The notes under the pieces: generated by a model | What the model saw: only the letters and a program-made list of their open reading frames with translations | The model's database searches: none | What the model was told of the DNA's origin: nothing | Program-made: the position numbers and the translations under genes | Part shown: positions 35,601 to 43,741 of the stretch, piece by piece | Layout of the letters: the number at the start of each line of letters is the position of its first letter | How positions within the stretch are numbered: the stretch's first letter is position 1 | DNA from: Leptolyngbya sp. SIO1E4 | GTDB taxonomy: Bacteria > Cyanobacteriota > Cyanobacteriia > Phormidesmidales > Phormidesmidaceae | Length of the DNA stretch: 64,000 nt | Direction: 5' to 3' | Assembly: GCA_010672825.2 (NCBI GenBank) | Contig: JAAHFU020000004.1 | Coordinates: forward strand, 620,001-684,000

Positions 35601-37124
35601 TCAAAGCGTCAGATGATCCAAAGGGTCCCGGACTTTTTTATTCCTGTCCAGACTTCCTTGTCGCTTTTTTCTCCTTCCTTTCTCTTTACCTTTCTGCTTA
35701 TTTCTCCCTCGCTGTCTTCCACTTTGTCTGTTCTCTTCTATGATGCCTGCCAATACCTTTGCTTCCGATTCACTCCGTGGCTGCTTGCCATCGATTGTAA
35801 ACTCGCTGCCTGTCTCTTCGGCATACTGAAAGTTCATCTCTAGTGTTTGCCGCTCTTTTTCGCGTGCCTTCTCCTCCTCATTTGGGTCCCATAGTTCCTT
35901 TGCCGTATGCTGCCATTTCTCGTCTGCCACCGTCTGCGCTTCAAACGCCCGTGTCATGTTAAAGCCCGTAGATTTCAGCTCCTCTGTCTCGCTGGGGCCC
36001 CAGCCTTTCTTGAGCCATCCATCTTTCCCGGGTTTCATCGCATATACATGCTTCCCGACCGCCCGCACCTCGCCCAGACCCCAGCCGGCCGCCGCCGACA
36101 AATCGCCCGTCGATAACCCCATGCCGCTTGGATGCGTGTGCGTGATCACCGCTTCTCTCCGATCCGTTTTGCCCAACATATTCGCCGCATTCAGCAACGT
36201 CTCAATCGGGACTTGGCCCGGTTTCCCTTCTTTGCGCGCCGTTCCTATTGTTGCAGCCATCTGCTTTCCGTCTTTGAATAGGCCGCCCACCTCATCCTTC
36301 TTGTATGTACGGATCACTCGGTAGAGCTGCTCCACCGTGGCTAAGGGGGCGTTCAGCTTCATCGCTTCAGTAAGGATCGCTGCTTTGTGCAATTGATTCA
36401 AGAGAGTCTTTATCGCCTCAATGCCATTTGCGTGACTAGTATTTTTAAAGCTTTCTCTTACTACTCCTCCATCAATACCCATTGGATCTTTGTTCAAACG
36501 AGCCGCTTCTTTGTAAATTTCGCACGCCGCACTCCAGTTTTCTTCTTTTGAAGTATTTTCATTTCCTTGAGCGATGTTGTATGCAATGACCCGAACTATC
36601 GCTTTTTTGCGGGATGTGTCTATCCCCGCCTGCTGATCTGCCGCCGTTACCTCGACTTTTTGTTCAGCTTTAGTTACTTCGCTTTCCAATAATCGCTGTA
36701 GATAGCCCCCCTTTTCGTTCCTTGCCGGGTGAATCTGAGGCAATATTGGCTCCAGCTTTGTTGCATGATTCATCTTAACTGTGAGATAAGAGGCATGTTC
36801 TTGGCTTCGTACCCCTGGTCCCATCGCAGTGGTGATGGCCGGCATTTTCTGCAAGGAGAGCGCCCCTGGGGCATCCTGAACTGCCTCCGTAGGATGAGAC
36901 TTTGCTGAGACCCCGATCGCTCGCTTCGCCTGCAGATTCAGCGATCGCATCACACCCGCGTCTAACCTTTCCATCCGCTCACGCTGAACCGCCGAACTCG
37001 GCTCTGTACTTTGCGGCTTCTTCTGCACCACAAATGGCCGTTGCCCCGGCAACTGATGATTCGGCATCACATCGTGGCTCGCAACCGTCTTTTTAGTACT
37101 GTCAGAAGAATAAGATTGGCTCAT
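35601..37124 (-). CDS. eCIS cargo-like protein A with JAMM-like motif
   Basis: 507 residues from MSQSYSSDSTKK (GGAG eight bases upstream). Residues 1-243 are shared almost exactly with cargo B: a disordered start with FVVQKKP, AVQRER and LSLQKMP, then a helical part. The unique half has AVITHTHPSGMGLSTGD (about 324-340), resembling the HxHP(S/G)...SxxD metal site of JAB/JAMM peptidases and related toxin domains, though the spacing is one shorter than in RadC-like proteins. It ends in a very basic tail (RGRNKQKGKEKGRRKKRQ). It lies in the eCIS operon after the ATPase, a usual place for effectors. A role as injected effector is inferred. Confidence 0.75.
   Translation of the reverse strand: MSQSYSSDSTKKTVASHDVMPNHQLPGQRPFVVQKKPQSTEPSSAVQRERMERLDAGVMRSLNLQAKRAIGVSAKSHPTEAVQDAPGALSLQKMPAITTAMGPGVRSQEHASYLTVKMNHATKLEPILPQIHPARNEKGGYLQRLLESEVTKAEQKVEVTAADQQAGIDTSRKKAIVRVIAYNIAQGNENTSKEENWSAACEIYKEAARLNKDPMGIDGGVVRESFKNTSHANGIEAIKTLLNQLHKAAILTEAMKLNAPLATVEQLYRVIRTYKKDEVGGLFKDGKQMAATIGTARKEGKPGQVPIETLLNAANMLGKTDRREAVITHTHPSGMGLSTGDLSAAAGWGLGEVRAVGKHVYAMKPGKDGWLKKGWGPSETEELKSTGFNMTRAFEAQTVADEKWQHTAKELWDPNEEEKAREKERQTLEMNFQYAEETGSEFTIDGKQPRSESEAKVLAGIIEENRQSGRQRGRNKQKGKEKGRRKKRQGSLDRNKKVRDPLDHLTL
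36394..36932 (-). repeat. Long duplicated segment, copy in cargo A
   Basis: 539 bases match 37702-38240 with apparently a single difference (position about 36475, A versus G). Similarity continues at a lower level to about 37160. It codes for most of the shared N-terminal region. Confidence 0.9.
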
Positions 37125-37261
37125 GAAGCGGGCTCCAGCAGAACGCTGCCTAGGCCCATCATGGCACGGAGTTGTATTCTGCACATGCAAATCTTGTTTT
37201 GTTTAGGGGTGGTCGCTTGGACTAAGCGGTTTAGGAGGCCATGCTTCCTTCTTCCCTCTGG

Positions 37262-38431
37262 CTAATATCCTGAAGGTCTATTTCCTTGATCCACAATCTC
37301 TAGATTCCTGTCCCCATTGTAGTAAACATGGAGCATCGGCCCGCCGGGGGCCTGAATATTGAAGTGGGCAATCCTCCCAGGATTGAATCCATGTTGCACA
37401 GCCCAGGCTTCGAAACCCGAATGCCACGTGCCTATTATTTGGTAGTAGCGTAGGTATTGTGGGGGCAAATTGGTGATGTTCGAGAGTAGACCTGGGTGCA
37501 CTGGGGTTCCGTCTTGGATAACCGGATAAGGCCTTACTTGCGGGCGGTTTTGTTGGCGCGGGCGGTTTTGTTGGCGTGGAACAAAGGCGGGTGCCTGTGC
37601 GTTTAATCGTTGCGGTTGCGGGCGGTTTTGTTGGCGTGGAACAAAGGCGGGTGCCTGTGCGTTTAATCGTTGCGGTTGCGGGCGGTTTTGTTGGTTCGGC
37701 TGATTCAAGAGAGTCTTTATCGCCTCAATGCCATTTGCGTGACTAGTATTTTTAAAGCTTTCTCTTACTACTCCTCCATCAATGCCCATTGGATCTTTGT
37801 TCAAACGAGCCGCTTCTTTGTAAATTTCGCACGCCGCACTCCAGTTTTCTTCTTTTGAAGTATTTTCATTTCCTTGAGCGATGTTGTATGCAATGACCCG
37901 AACTATCGCTTTTTTGCGGGATGTGTCTATCCCCGCCTGCTGATCTGCCGCCGTTACCTCGACTTTTTGTTCAGCTTTAGTTACTTCGCTTTCCAATAAT
38001 CGCTGTAGATAGCCCCCCTTTTCGTTCCTTGCCGGGTGAATCTGAGGCAATATTGGCTCCAGCTTTGTTGCATGATTCATCTTAACTGTGAGATAAGAGG
38101 CATGTTCTTGGCTTCGTACCCCTGGTCCCATCGCAGTGGTGATGGCCGGCATTTTCTGCAAGGAGAGCGCCCCTGGGGCATCCTGAACTGCCTCCGTAGG
38201 ATGAGACTTTGCTGAGACCCCGATCGCTCGCTTCGCCTGAAGATTCAGAGATCGCATCACTCCATCATCCAACCTCGCCAGCCGCTCACGCTGAACCGCC
38301 GAACTCGGCTCTGTACTTTGCGGCTTCTTCTGCACCACAAATGGCCGTTGCCCCGGCAACTGATGATTCGGCATCACATCATGGCTCGCAACCGGCTTCT
38401 TATTACTGTCAAACGTAAAAGACTGGCTCAT
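37262..38431 (-). CDS. eCIS cargo-like protein B with swapped C-terminus
   Basis: 389 residues from MSQSFTFDSNKK (GGAG eight bases upstream). Residues 1-243 match cargo A. Immediately after IKTLLNQ comes a Pro/Gln/Asn-rich linker with two exact 20-residue repeats, then a C-terminal domain of about 100 residues (PVHPGLLSNITNLPPQYLRY, WHSGFEAWAVQHGF, HFNIQAPGGPMLHVYYNGDR). I do not recognise this domain. It follows the Afp15-like ATPase by 85 bp. By analogy with polymorphic toxins, a common loading region carries different effector tips. Confidence 0.75.
   Translation of the reverse strand: MSQSFTFDSNKKPVASHDVMPNHQLPGQRPFVVQKKPQSTEPSSAVQRERLARLDDGVMRSLNLQAKRAIGVSAKSHPTEAVQDAPGALSLQKMPAITTAMGPGVRSQEHASYLTVKMNHATKLEPILPQIHPARNEKGGYLQRLLESEVTKAEQKVEVTAADQQAGIDTSRKKAIVRVIAYNIAQGNENTSKEENWSAACEIYKEAARLNKDPMGIDGGVVRESFKNTSHANGIEAIKTLLNQPNQQNRPQPQRLNAQAPAFVPRQQNRPQPQRLNAQAPAFVPRQQNRPRQQNRPQVRPYPVIQDGTPVHPGLLSNITNLPPQYLRYYQIIGTWHSGFEAWAVQHGFNPGRIAHFNIQAPGGPMLHVYYNGDRNLEIVDQGNRPSGY
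37561..37680 (-). repeat. 60-bp perfect tandem repeat in cargo B
   Basis: The 60 bases at 37561-37620 are repeated exactly at 37621-37680, with partial units on both sides. It encodes a 20-residue Pro/Gln-rich unit (QNRPQPQRLNAQAPAFVPRQ), so copy-number change keeps frame. Confidence 0.95.
37702..38240 (-). repeat. Long duplicated segment, copy in cargo B
   Basis: Partner of 36394-36932. The duplication ends sharply at the codons where the two proteins diverge. Confidence 0.9.
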
Positions 38432-38516
38432 GGGGCGGGCTCCAGCAGACCTCAGCATGTGCCCATCATGGCACGCCGCTTGCCGACGCACACGTTATAT
38501 TTCTTTTCTTTCCCGA

Positions 38517-40535
38517 TCACCCATCCACCCATCCACCCCTATCCATCACCCACCCCTTCACCTCCCGATCCGTCAGCGGCCGCTCCAGCTTGATATACTC
38601 ACTCTGCGCCGCCTGCAGCAGATGCTTCATCTCCACCCCTTCCCCTGCCTCCGCCGCCAAAAACGCCGCATTCAGCGCAATATTGCGAATATTGCCCCCC
38701 GACACATTTAAATTCGCCAGCTTCTTGTACACCAGCTCCTCCGTCGGCGTTTGCGGCGGAAAGCTGAGCTGCCAAATCTTTTCGCGCTGGGTCGCATCGG
38801 GAAACGGAAAACTGACGATAAAGCGGATCCGCCGCAGGAACGCCTGATCCACCGAATCCTTCAGGTTCGTGGTGAGGATGGCTAGGCCCCGGTAGGCTTC
38901 AATACGCTGCAGCAGATATGCGACCTCCATATTGGCGTAGCGATCGCGGGCATCACTCACCTCCGATCGCTTGCCAAACAGGGCGTCCGCCTCATCAAAC
39001 AGCAAAATTGCCCCCCCCGTTTCTGCCGCATCAAAAATCTGCCGCAGGTTTTTCTCCGTTTCGCCAATGTACTTGCTGATGGTGGCACTCAAGTCAATGC
39101 GATAAAGGTCCAGGTTTAGCTCATGGGCCAACACCTCAGCCGCCAGGGTTTTGCCCGTGCCGCTGGCCCCCGCAAACAGGGCGCTAATGCCCAAGCCCCG
39201 GCTCCCCTTCTTCGAAAAGCCCCAGTCCTCATAAACGGTGGAGCGCTGGCGCACCTGGGCCGCCAGGGTTTGCAACACGCGGGTTTCTTTCTCCGGCAGC
39301 ACCAGATCCGCCCACGTAGCCGCCGTTGGAATGTGTTGACCCAGTTCCCCCAGGCGCGGGCGGGCTTGGGCCAAACAGGCCTGCCAGAGCTGGTGCGGCA
39401 GGTGGTCTGGGGTGTCGGTGGCCTCGGCCTGCAGGCTCAGGCAGGCCCGCTGGATGGCGGGCGGCCCCAAATTGAAATAGGTGACCAGGCGATCAATCTG
39501 GCCATTCAGGGCGGCGGCGCGATCGCCCAGGTGAGTTTGCCAGAGCTGGCGCTGCTCCGGCGGCGAGGGCGGGCCCACGTGAAACGTGATCAGGGGGCGC
39601 TGGCGCTGGGGGCGGGGGTCGCAGCTAGTAATTAGCAGGGGGCGATCGCAGGTTTCAATCAGGCGAGCAATCATCCCATTTAGGGGGGTGGCGTGGCTAT
39701 CGGCCTCACTGAACGCGGGTAGGGCATCACAATCTAGCAGCAGGCCGCTCTGGGTGAGGTGGGCTTCGCGCTCACAGAGGCATTGCCAGAGGGTGGCCTG
39801 GCTGAGTTCGGTGGGCAGGGTGTCAGCGGCAATCACCTGCAGCGAGAGCCCCACCTTGGCGGCGGCGGCGGCGGCGATCGCCCGTTTGGTGGCCCCCTCG
39901 GTGCCGCAGAGCTGCACGACGGGGGTGGTGTGCCCGGTGGCCCACCCACCCACCCGGCCAATCTGGTCAGCAATGTGCTGGTAAGACGGCGGCAGCGGCC
40001 AGGGGATGTCGGTGGCCAGGGGCTGCACGGTGCCGCGCAGGCGCTCATCGCTGGCCGTCACCCCCAGGATGGCGTGCAAAATGCGCTCATCAATGCGCAG
40101 GGGGCAATAGGTCAGCTCGGTGTCGCCCACGAGTTCAATCAAGCGCCAGCGGCGCAAAGGGGCATTGGGGGTGAAGGCCGCCCAAGTGCCCCCAGCAAAC
40201 ACCATCAGGGCCAGGCTAAAGGTGGGATAGGTCTGCTGGGCATTGCCATGGAGGTCGGCACAGAGCTGGCCAATGGTGCGGCTCAAGGTGGCCCCGGCGC
40301 AGAGCAGCAGCACCGTGCGCTCAAAGGCCGAGAGCCCCCAGCGATCGCACAGCGTCGTCAGGGCCGGGGGTGCCAGGTCGGCAGGAAAGGGCGGGGGCTG
40401 AATCGGCTGCGGCTCACAGGCTGCTTGGGCATCGAGCTGTTGTTCTAGCGCGGCTTGCACTTGGGCGATCGCGGCCATCAGGTAGCGGTGGTTTTCCCCC
40501 TGCCAGCGATCTGAGCGGGGCGCAGTCCCTGCCAT
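38517..40535 (-). CDS. eCIS AAA+ ATPase (Afp15-like)
   Basis: 672 residues. About 430 residues of variable N-terminal region precede an AAA+ module: Walker A GASGTGKT near 456, Walker B ILLFDEADALF near 510, sensor 1 ILTTNLKDSVDQAFLRR with arginine fingers, and a C-terminal helical lid (SGGNIRNIALNAAFLAAE). ATPases of this type are present in nearly all extracellular contractile injection systems and are needed for assembly. The start is two bases after the stop of the preceding small gene, so translation is probably coupled. Confidence 0.93.
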   Translation of the reverse strand: MAGTAPRSDRWQGENHRYLMAAIAQVQAALEQQLDAQAACEPQPIQPPPFPADLAPPALTTLCDRWGLSAFERTVLLLCAGATLSRTIGQLCADLHGNAQQTYPTFSLALMVFAGGTWAAFTPNAPLRRWRLIELVGDTELTYCPLRIDERILHAILGVTASDERLRGTVQPLATDIPWPLPPSYQHIADQIGRVGGWATGHTTPVVQLCGTEGATKRAIAAAAAAKVGLSLQVIAADTLPTELSQATLWQCLCEREAHLTQSGLLLDCDALPAFSEADSHATPLNGMIARLIETCDRPLLITSCDPRPQRQRPLITFHVGPPSPPEQRQLWQTHLGDRAAALNGQIDRLVTYFNLGPPAIQRACLSLQAEATDTPDHLPHQLWQACLAQARPRLGELGQHIPTAATWADLVLPEKETRVLQTLAAQVRQRSTVYEDWGFSKKGSRGLGISALFAGASGTGKTLAAEVLAHELNLDLYRIDLSATISKYIGETEKNLRQIFDAAETGGAILLFDEADALFGKRSEVSDARDRYANMEVAYLLQRIEAYRGLAILTTNLKDSVDQAFLRRIRFIVSFPFPDATQREKIWQLSFPPQTPTEELVYKKLANLNVSGGNIRNIALNAAFLAAEAGEGVEMKHLLQAAQSEYIKLERPLTDREVKGWVMDRGGWVDG

Positions 40536-40537
40536 GA

Positions 40538-40768
40538 TTACTCCGCCTCAGTCACCGACTGAATTAACGATTGTAAGTACGTGACCGCTTCCCGGGGGGA
40601 CATCAACAACGCCTGGCCCTGGCGCAAAATTTCGTACTGGCCCCGGTGATGTCCATGGCCTGCAATTAGCCCTAAAGACACCGCCTGATTGCCCAGGTCA
40701 TGGAGCTGATTCAGGCTAATCGACTCTATTTCGCGATCGAGCTGTTGCCGCACAAATTCATCACTCAT
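40538..40768 (-). CDS. Small eCIS-operon protein (76 aa)
   Basis: 76 residues, helical, no signal (MSDEFVRQQLDREIESISLN start, GHGHHRGQYEILRQGQ in the middle). It is packed between a 75-aa gene and the AAA+ ATPase with only 2 bp to the ATPase start. The function is unknown; an adaptor or chaperone for the ATPase is possible. Confidence 0.7.
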   Translation of the reverse strand: MSDEFVRQQLDREIESISLNQLHDLGNQAVSLGLIAGHGHHRGQYEILRQGQALLMSPREAVTYLQSLIQSVTEAE

Positions 40769-40778
40769 GTCTTGTCTC

Positions 40779-41006
40779 CTACCGCGATACCTGCGGTCTA
40801 ATCAACGGCACGAGGGTCCCCTTTTTTTCTTGCCAAACCTCCCACGGCAGTTTGAGATGGGGCGTCAATTTTTGATTGCCAAAGTCTAATGCCCCATCCA
40901 GGGTTGTCCAGCTTTTGGCCTTGGTGGGGTGCCGAGAAAATCGGGGCTCTGCATCCTGCCAACTTTTGTGGATGAATCCTAATCCCGCAATTTTTAAGAA
41001 ATACAT
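40779..41006 (-). CDS. Small hypothetical eCIS-operon protein (75 aa)
   Basis: 75 residues with protein-like composition (MYFLKIAGLGFIHKSWQDAE start, LPWEVWQEKKGTLVPLIRPQ near the end). It lies 25 bp after the DUF4255 gene and 10 bp before the 76-aa gene on the same strand. No clear ribosome binding site was seen. The domain is unknown. Confidence 0.5.
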   Translation of the reverse strand: MYFLKIAGLGFIHKSWQDAEPRFSRHPTKAKSWTTLDGALDFGNQKLTPHLKLPWEVWQEKKGTLVPLIRPQVSR

Positions 41007-41031
41007 CAGACGCTATCGGAGTGGGGTGACG

Positions 41032-42309
41032 TCAAACAATCCGGACTCTAGGGCCAATGTACCAGTCGTAGGTGGCGCTCTCGCGATCGGTATCAATGCT
41101 TAACTGGCTTTCGGCCCCATCTATCAGCAGCCGCACCAAATACTCCCCCACTTCAACATCTCGAATCGGGATGGTGATCTGGTTTGTCTCAGCGGTTCGT
41201 TTCGGGCCATCAAACATATAGGCCGTGGGGCTCGCCAGGGAAAATTCATTCATCGCGAGCACCACCCGCTGTGCCAGACCCACAACGACGTTCACCTCCA
41301 GGGTGATCGTGGCATTGCGCCGCTCCTCCAGGGTTTCGGCAATGTGGGTAACCGCGACCTGGGTGACCCGAGGGCGCAACACAAATGGCATCACATTCGA
41401 TTCCACGCCCCCCTGACGCCGATGAAGATCCGCCCCATTCACCAGGCTGGTGGGGTGAGTCACCTGCAGCCCCTGCGCCCCAGCCCTGCGGGCATAGGCG
41501 GGCAGAGTTGCCAGGGGTAAGGTGATCTGGGTGTTGCTCACCTCCGTTGGCGTGATCTCAATGCCGCCAACGCGCACCTGGGTGTAGGGGTCGCCCTTTA
41601 ATTGCTGGCCTTTAATCACCAGCGTGCTATCGGCCAAAATCGGTTCAAACGCCCCTGCTTCTGACGCGATCTGGGTAATCCGAGGCTGAGCCGGAAACGT
41701 GGCCATGCCCCCCATGCGGCGATCGCGCACGGGTAGCCCCCGGGGGCGCGATTCTTTGCCTTCAATTAAGACCACTAGGGCTTTGTAGGCCACCGAAAGA
41801 ATATAGGGCGTTTGAAAAAAGACCGACCAGGTTTTCGAGAGATCCTCCAAATTTAAGTTCAAGGGAATGAGCGTAATTTGCTGCACCTGGTCGATCAGGT
41901 CAGAGTCTCGGAGAAACCCATAGGTGGAATCGATCGAGGCTGCCAACAGCATCTGCTCAGAAATCACCCGCTGATCATTCAACGTCTGCACAACGCTGCC
42001 CAATAGCCTTTGGGGTATGAGCTCATGGTTATTGCCATAAAAACTGAGCATGTAGTACAAATCCATCGCCGATTGACGCTTCACCGGGGTGCCCTTCGAT
42101 CGCAACGGCGGGGCATCAATGTTATGTAGCGCTGGGTTCGTAATCACTTGATATAGAAAGATGTTGACCCCAGTATCGGGGGTGCCACTGCCAATTTCGC
42201 TGGGGCTCACCGTGGTGATGCGGGCGCCATCCAGGTCGCTTTGCACCGCGTCTTGAAGGGTGCGCTGCAGGGTAGCCGTGACCGTTGCAAAGGCCAGATA
42301 GTTACTCAC
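41032..42309 (-). CDS. DUF4255 protein, Afp16-like tail terminator
   Basis: 425 residues. The N-terminal about 190 residues are a DUF4255/Pvc16 domain (VSNYLAFATVTATLQRTLQD, GVNIFLYQVITNPALHN, DLYYMLSFYG), which in Afp/PVC particles caps the sheath-tube end opposite the baseplate. The rest has IPT/TIG-like beta repeats (LVIKGQQLKGDPYTQVRVGG). GTG at 42309 is preferred because homologues start with SNYL and AAGGAA lies upstream; an ATG 12 codons earlier is also open. It is the first gene of the minus arm. Confidence 0.9.
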   Translation of the reverse strand: MSNYLAFATVTATLQRTLQDAVQSDLDGARITTVSPSEIGSGTPDTGVNIFLYQVITNPALHNIDAPPLRSKGTPVKRQSAMDLYYMLSFYGNNHELIPQRLLGSVVQTLNDQRVISEQMLLAASIDSTYGFLRDSDLIDQVQQITLIPLNLNLEDLSKTWSVFFQTPYILSVAYKALVVLIEGKESRPRGLPVRDRRMGGMATFPAQPRITQIASEAGAFEPILADSTLVIKGQQLKGDPYTQVRVGGIEITPTEVSNTQITLPLATLPAYARRAGAQGLQVTHPTSLVNGADLHRRQGGVESNVMPFVLRPRVTQVAVTHIAETLEERRNATITLEVNVVVGLAQRVVLAMNEFSLASPTAYMFDGPKRTAETNQITIPIRDVEVGEYLVRLLIDGAESQLSIDTDRESATYDWYIGPRVRIV

Positions 42310-42608
42310 AAATGGTTGAATTCCTTGATAAAACGTCTTGCTCAAACGCCGTCAGACTTTGCGATCCCAGCGTCATTAGCGCCCAACTGATGCCGCAATG
42401 CTTCCAGGGTAAAGCTTCAACAGGCAATCTCTAACCAGCCATCGTGTGCCAATTGTAAAGCCTCCTGAAAAGCCCGCTTCATTCCGCAACAAAAGTGTGA
42501 CCCCCTATCGCAAAAGTCAGAAATCAGAAGGCAGAAGTCAGAAATCAAAACCTTGCTGCATCAGGATTTCAGGAGATTTGACCGTCCTAACCAGCACTTC
42601 AGGTGCAA

Positions 42609-42704
42609 TATAGCCTTGTTCAGTTGAGTCCAGTCCGTCCGGGTCAAGACAGGGTCTAGGGTTTGGGGTTTAGGGTGTGCTTGATTAGCCTGCATACCGC
42701 TATA
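42609..42704 (-). repeat. 96-bp dispersed element, copy 4
   Basis: Reverse orientation, with ends TATAGCCTTGTTCAG and CTGCATACCGCTATA and a few internal differences from copies 2 and 3. It lies between the two eCIS arms. Confidence 0.92.
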
Positions 42705-42880
42705 GCAGCAAATGCAGATCCGGCTGGGGCCATCACCAGTGTCGTTGCCGCCTCAGGAGCCGTTTGGGATCCGCGTTAAACCAATTTTTGATGATGTAAT
42801 ACGGCTCCCGCAGGGATTGAGTGAGACTCAATCCATCATTATTTAGCATAAATACTCATCCATTTAGATTTGCGATTAAT

Positions 42881-42934
42881 CCCAATTCTCCAAAGCAGCG
42901 CTATATATCGCTACCCCACCGCCTGCGGCACCTC
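42881..42934. repeat. Short dispersed repeat, copy 2
   Basis: Matches 34615-34669 (TTCTCCAAA, then ACCCCACCGCCTGCGGCACC). It is followed by CTTGCCAAGGGGAGGTTGGG, a GC-rich palindromic stretch. Confidence 0.6.
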
Positions 42935-43200
42935 CTCTTGCCAAGGGGAGGTTGGGAGGGGTCTGAATCTGTCGCTTTAGAAACGAGAACTGGCATTAAT
43001 CAATATATCTTGATTAATAAGATATTTCTCCTCTAAGGTTGTCATTGCTAACCCTCGACGCCCGGTCTCATCCAGAAACTGGGGATCATGGATCTCCTGC
43101 CCCGCGCCGTGACCTGGAAGCCATTGCCCCAACGCGCGATCGCGTCATTATACCTATCCAAATATTAGGATCCAAGCATCATTATGTCGGATCCAAGCTG

Positions 43201-43283
43201 CCCCAGACCCCAGACCCCAGACCCCAGACCCCAAACCCCAGACCCCAAACCCTGTCTCGGCCCAGAAGTACCGGACTCAACCT
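43201..43283 (+). repeat. CCCCAGA tandem run fused to a partial 96-bp element
   Basis: Seven-base units CCCCAGA (and CCCCAAA) repeat about eight times, then CCCTGTCTCGGCCCAGAAGT and CCGGACTCAACC follow. This matches the second half of the dispersed element in plus orientation. It is probably a degenerate copy whose core expanded. Confidence 0.6.
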
Positions 43284-43741
43284 CCCCACGGTTGATGGCA
43301 TATTGACACCGCCCACGCTCTCAAGGAAGATTGGAAGCATAACTGTCGCCCTGCCTAGAGAGTGCGATCGTTCCCTGAAAAGATTGACCTGGCATTTAAA
43401 AAACGTGGCGAGGGCGGTTGCTCTGGCCCGATGGGATTCAGGGTTTTGTCCGCGATCGCCTAGCGCTGAGGGGTGTGAAGTTTACGTAAGATTACGGTTA
43501 AGCGTTGTCTAGCCAAGTTTCTGGCATTTTTGGGATGAGGAGAGCAGACATCCCCGTGCTCCGTTAGACTCTCCTAGCCTGTTAAAGGTTCCCGTAAATC
43601 GGCTACAAATTCCCGTTGCATTCAAAATAAGCATCTTTGAAGAGAGAGAACTCGCGGTCTCTAAAGCAGCTTGGCTTTGGGCGTAGGTTGGCTCTCTGAT
43701 AGGCGCGTGCGCAATTTATTCTCTGAGGAGGACGCTCAAGC

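Larger units (their letters stand above)
42310..43741. other. 1.4-kb divergent regulatory region of the eCIS locus
   Basis: It separates the minus arm (terminator/ATPase/cargo) from the plus arm (sheath onward), so both promoters should be here. It holds a 96-bp element, a second short repeat and a CCCCAGA tandem run. The 157-codon frame at 43039 crosses the simple repeat and lacks protein character, so it is not called. The final 20 bases carry a GGAGGA ribosome binding site for the sheath gene. Confidence 0.6.

Noticed and set aside
35201-35743. 180-codon plus-strand frame
   Set aside because: It is antisense to the cargo A end and the terminator region, has skewed Ser/Leu/Phe composition and no ribosome binding site. 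The minus-strand genes explain the sequence.
37556-37690. 60-bp direct repeats as possible CRISPR
   Set aside because: They are adjacent, in frame and encode a Pro/Gln linker; no unique spacers.
39759-40448. 229-codon plus-strand frame
   Set aside because: Antisense shadow of the AAA+ ATPase N-terminal region, with a Gly/Gln/Arg-rich composition.
43196-43262. CCCCAGA tandem array looking like a repeat-spacer structure
   Set aside because: Units are seven bases with no spacers. This is a simple repeat fused to a dispersed element, not a CRISPR.
43039-43512. 157-codon plus-strand frame upstream of the sheath gene
   Set aside because: It runs through the simple repeat and dispersed element and has no domain or conserved feel.
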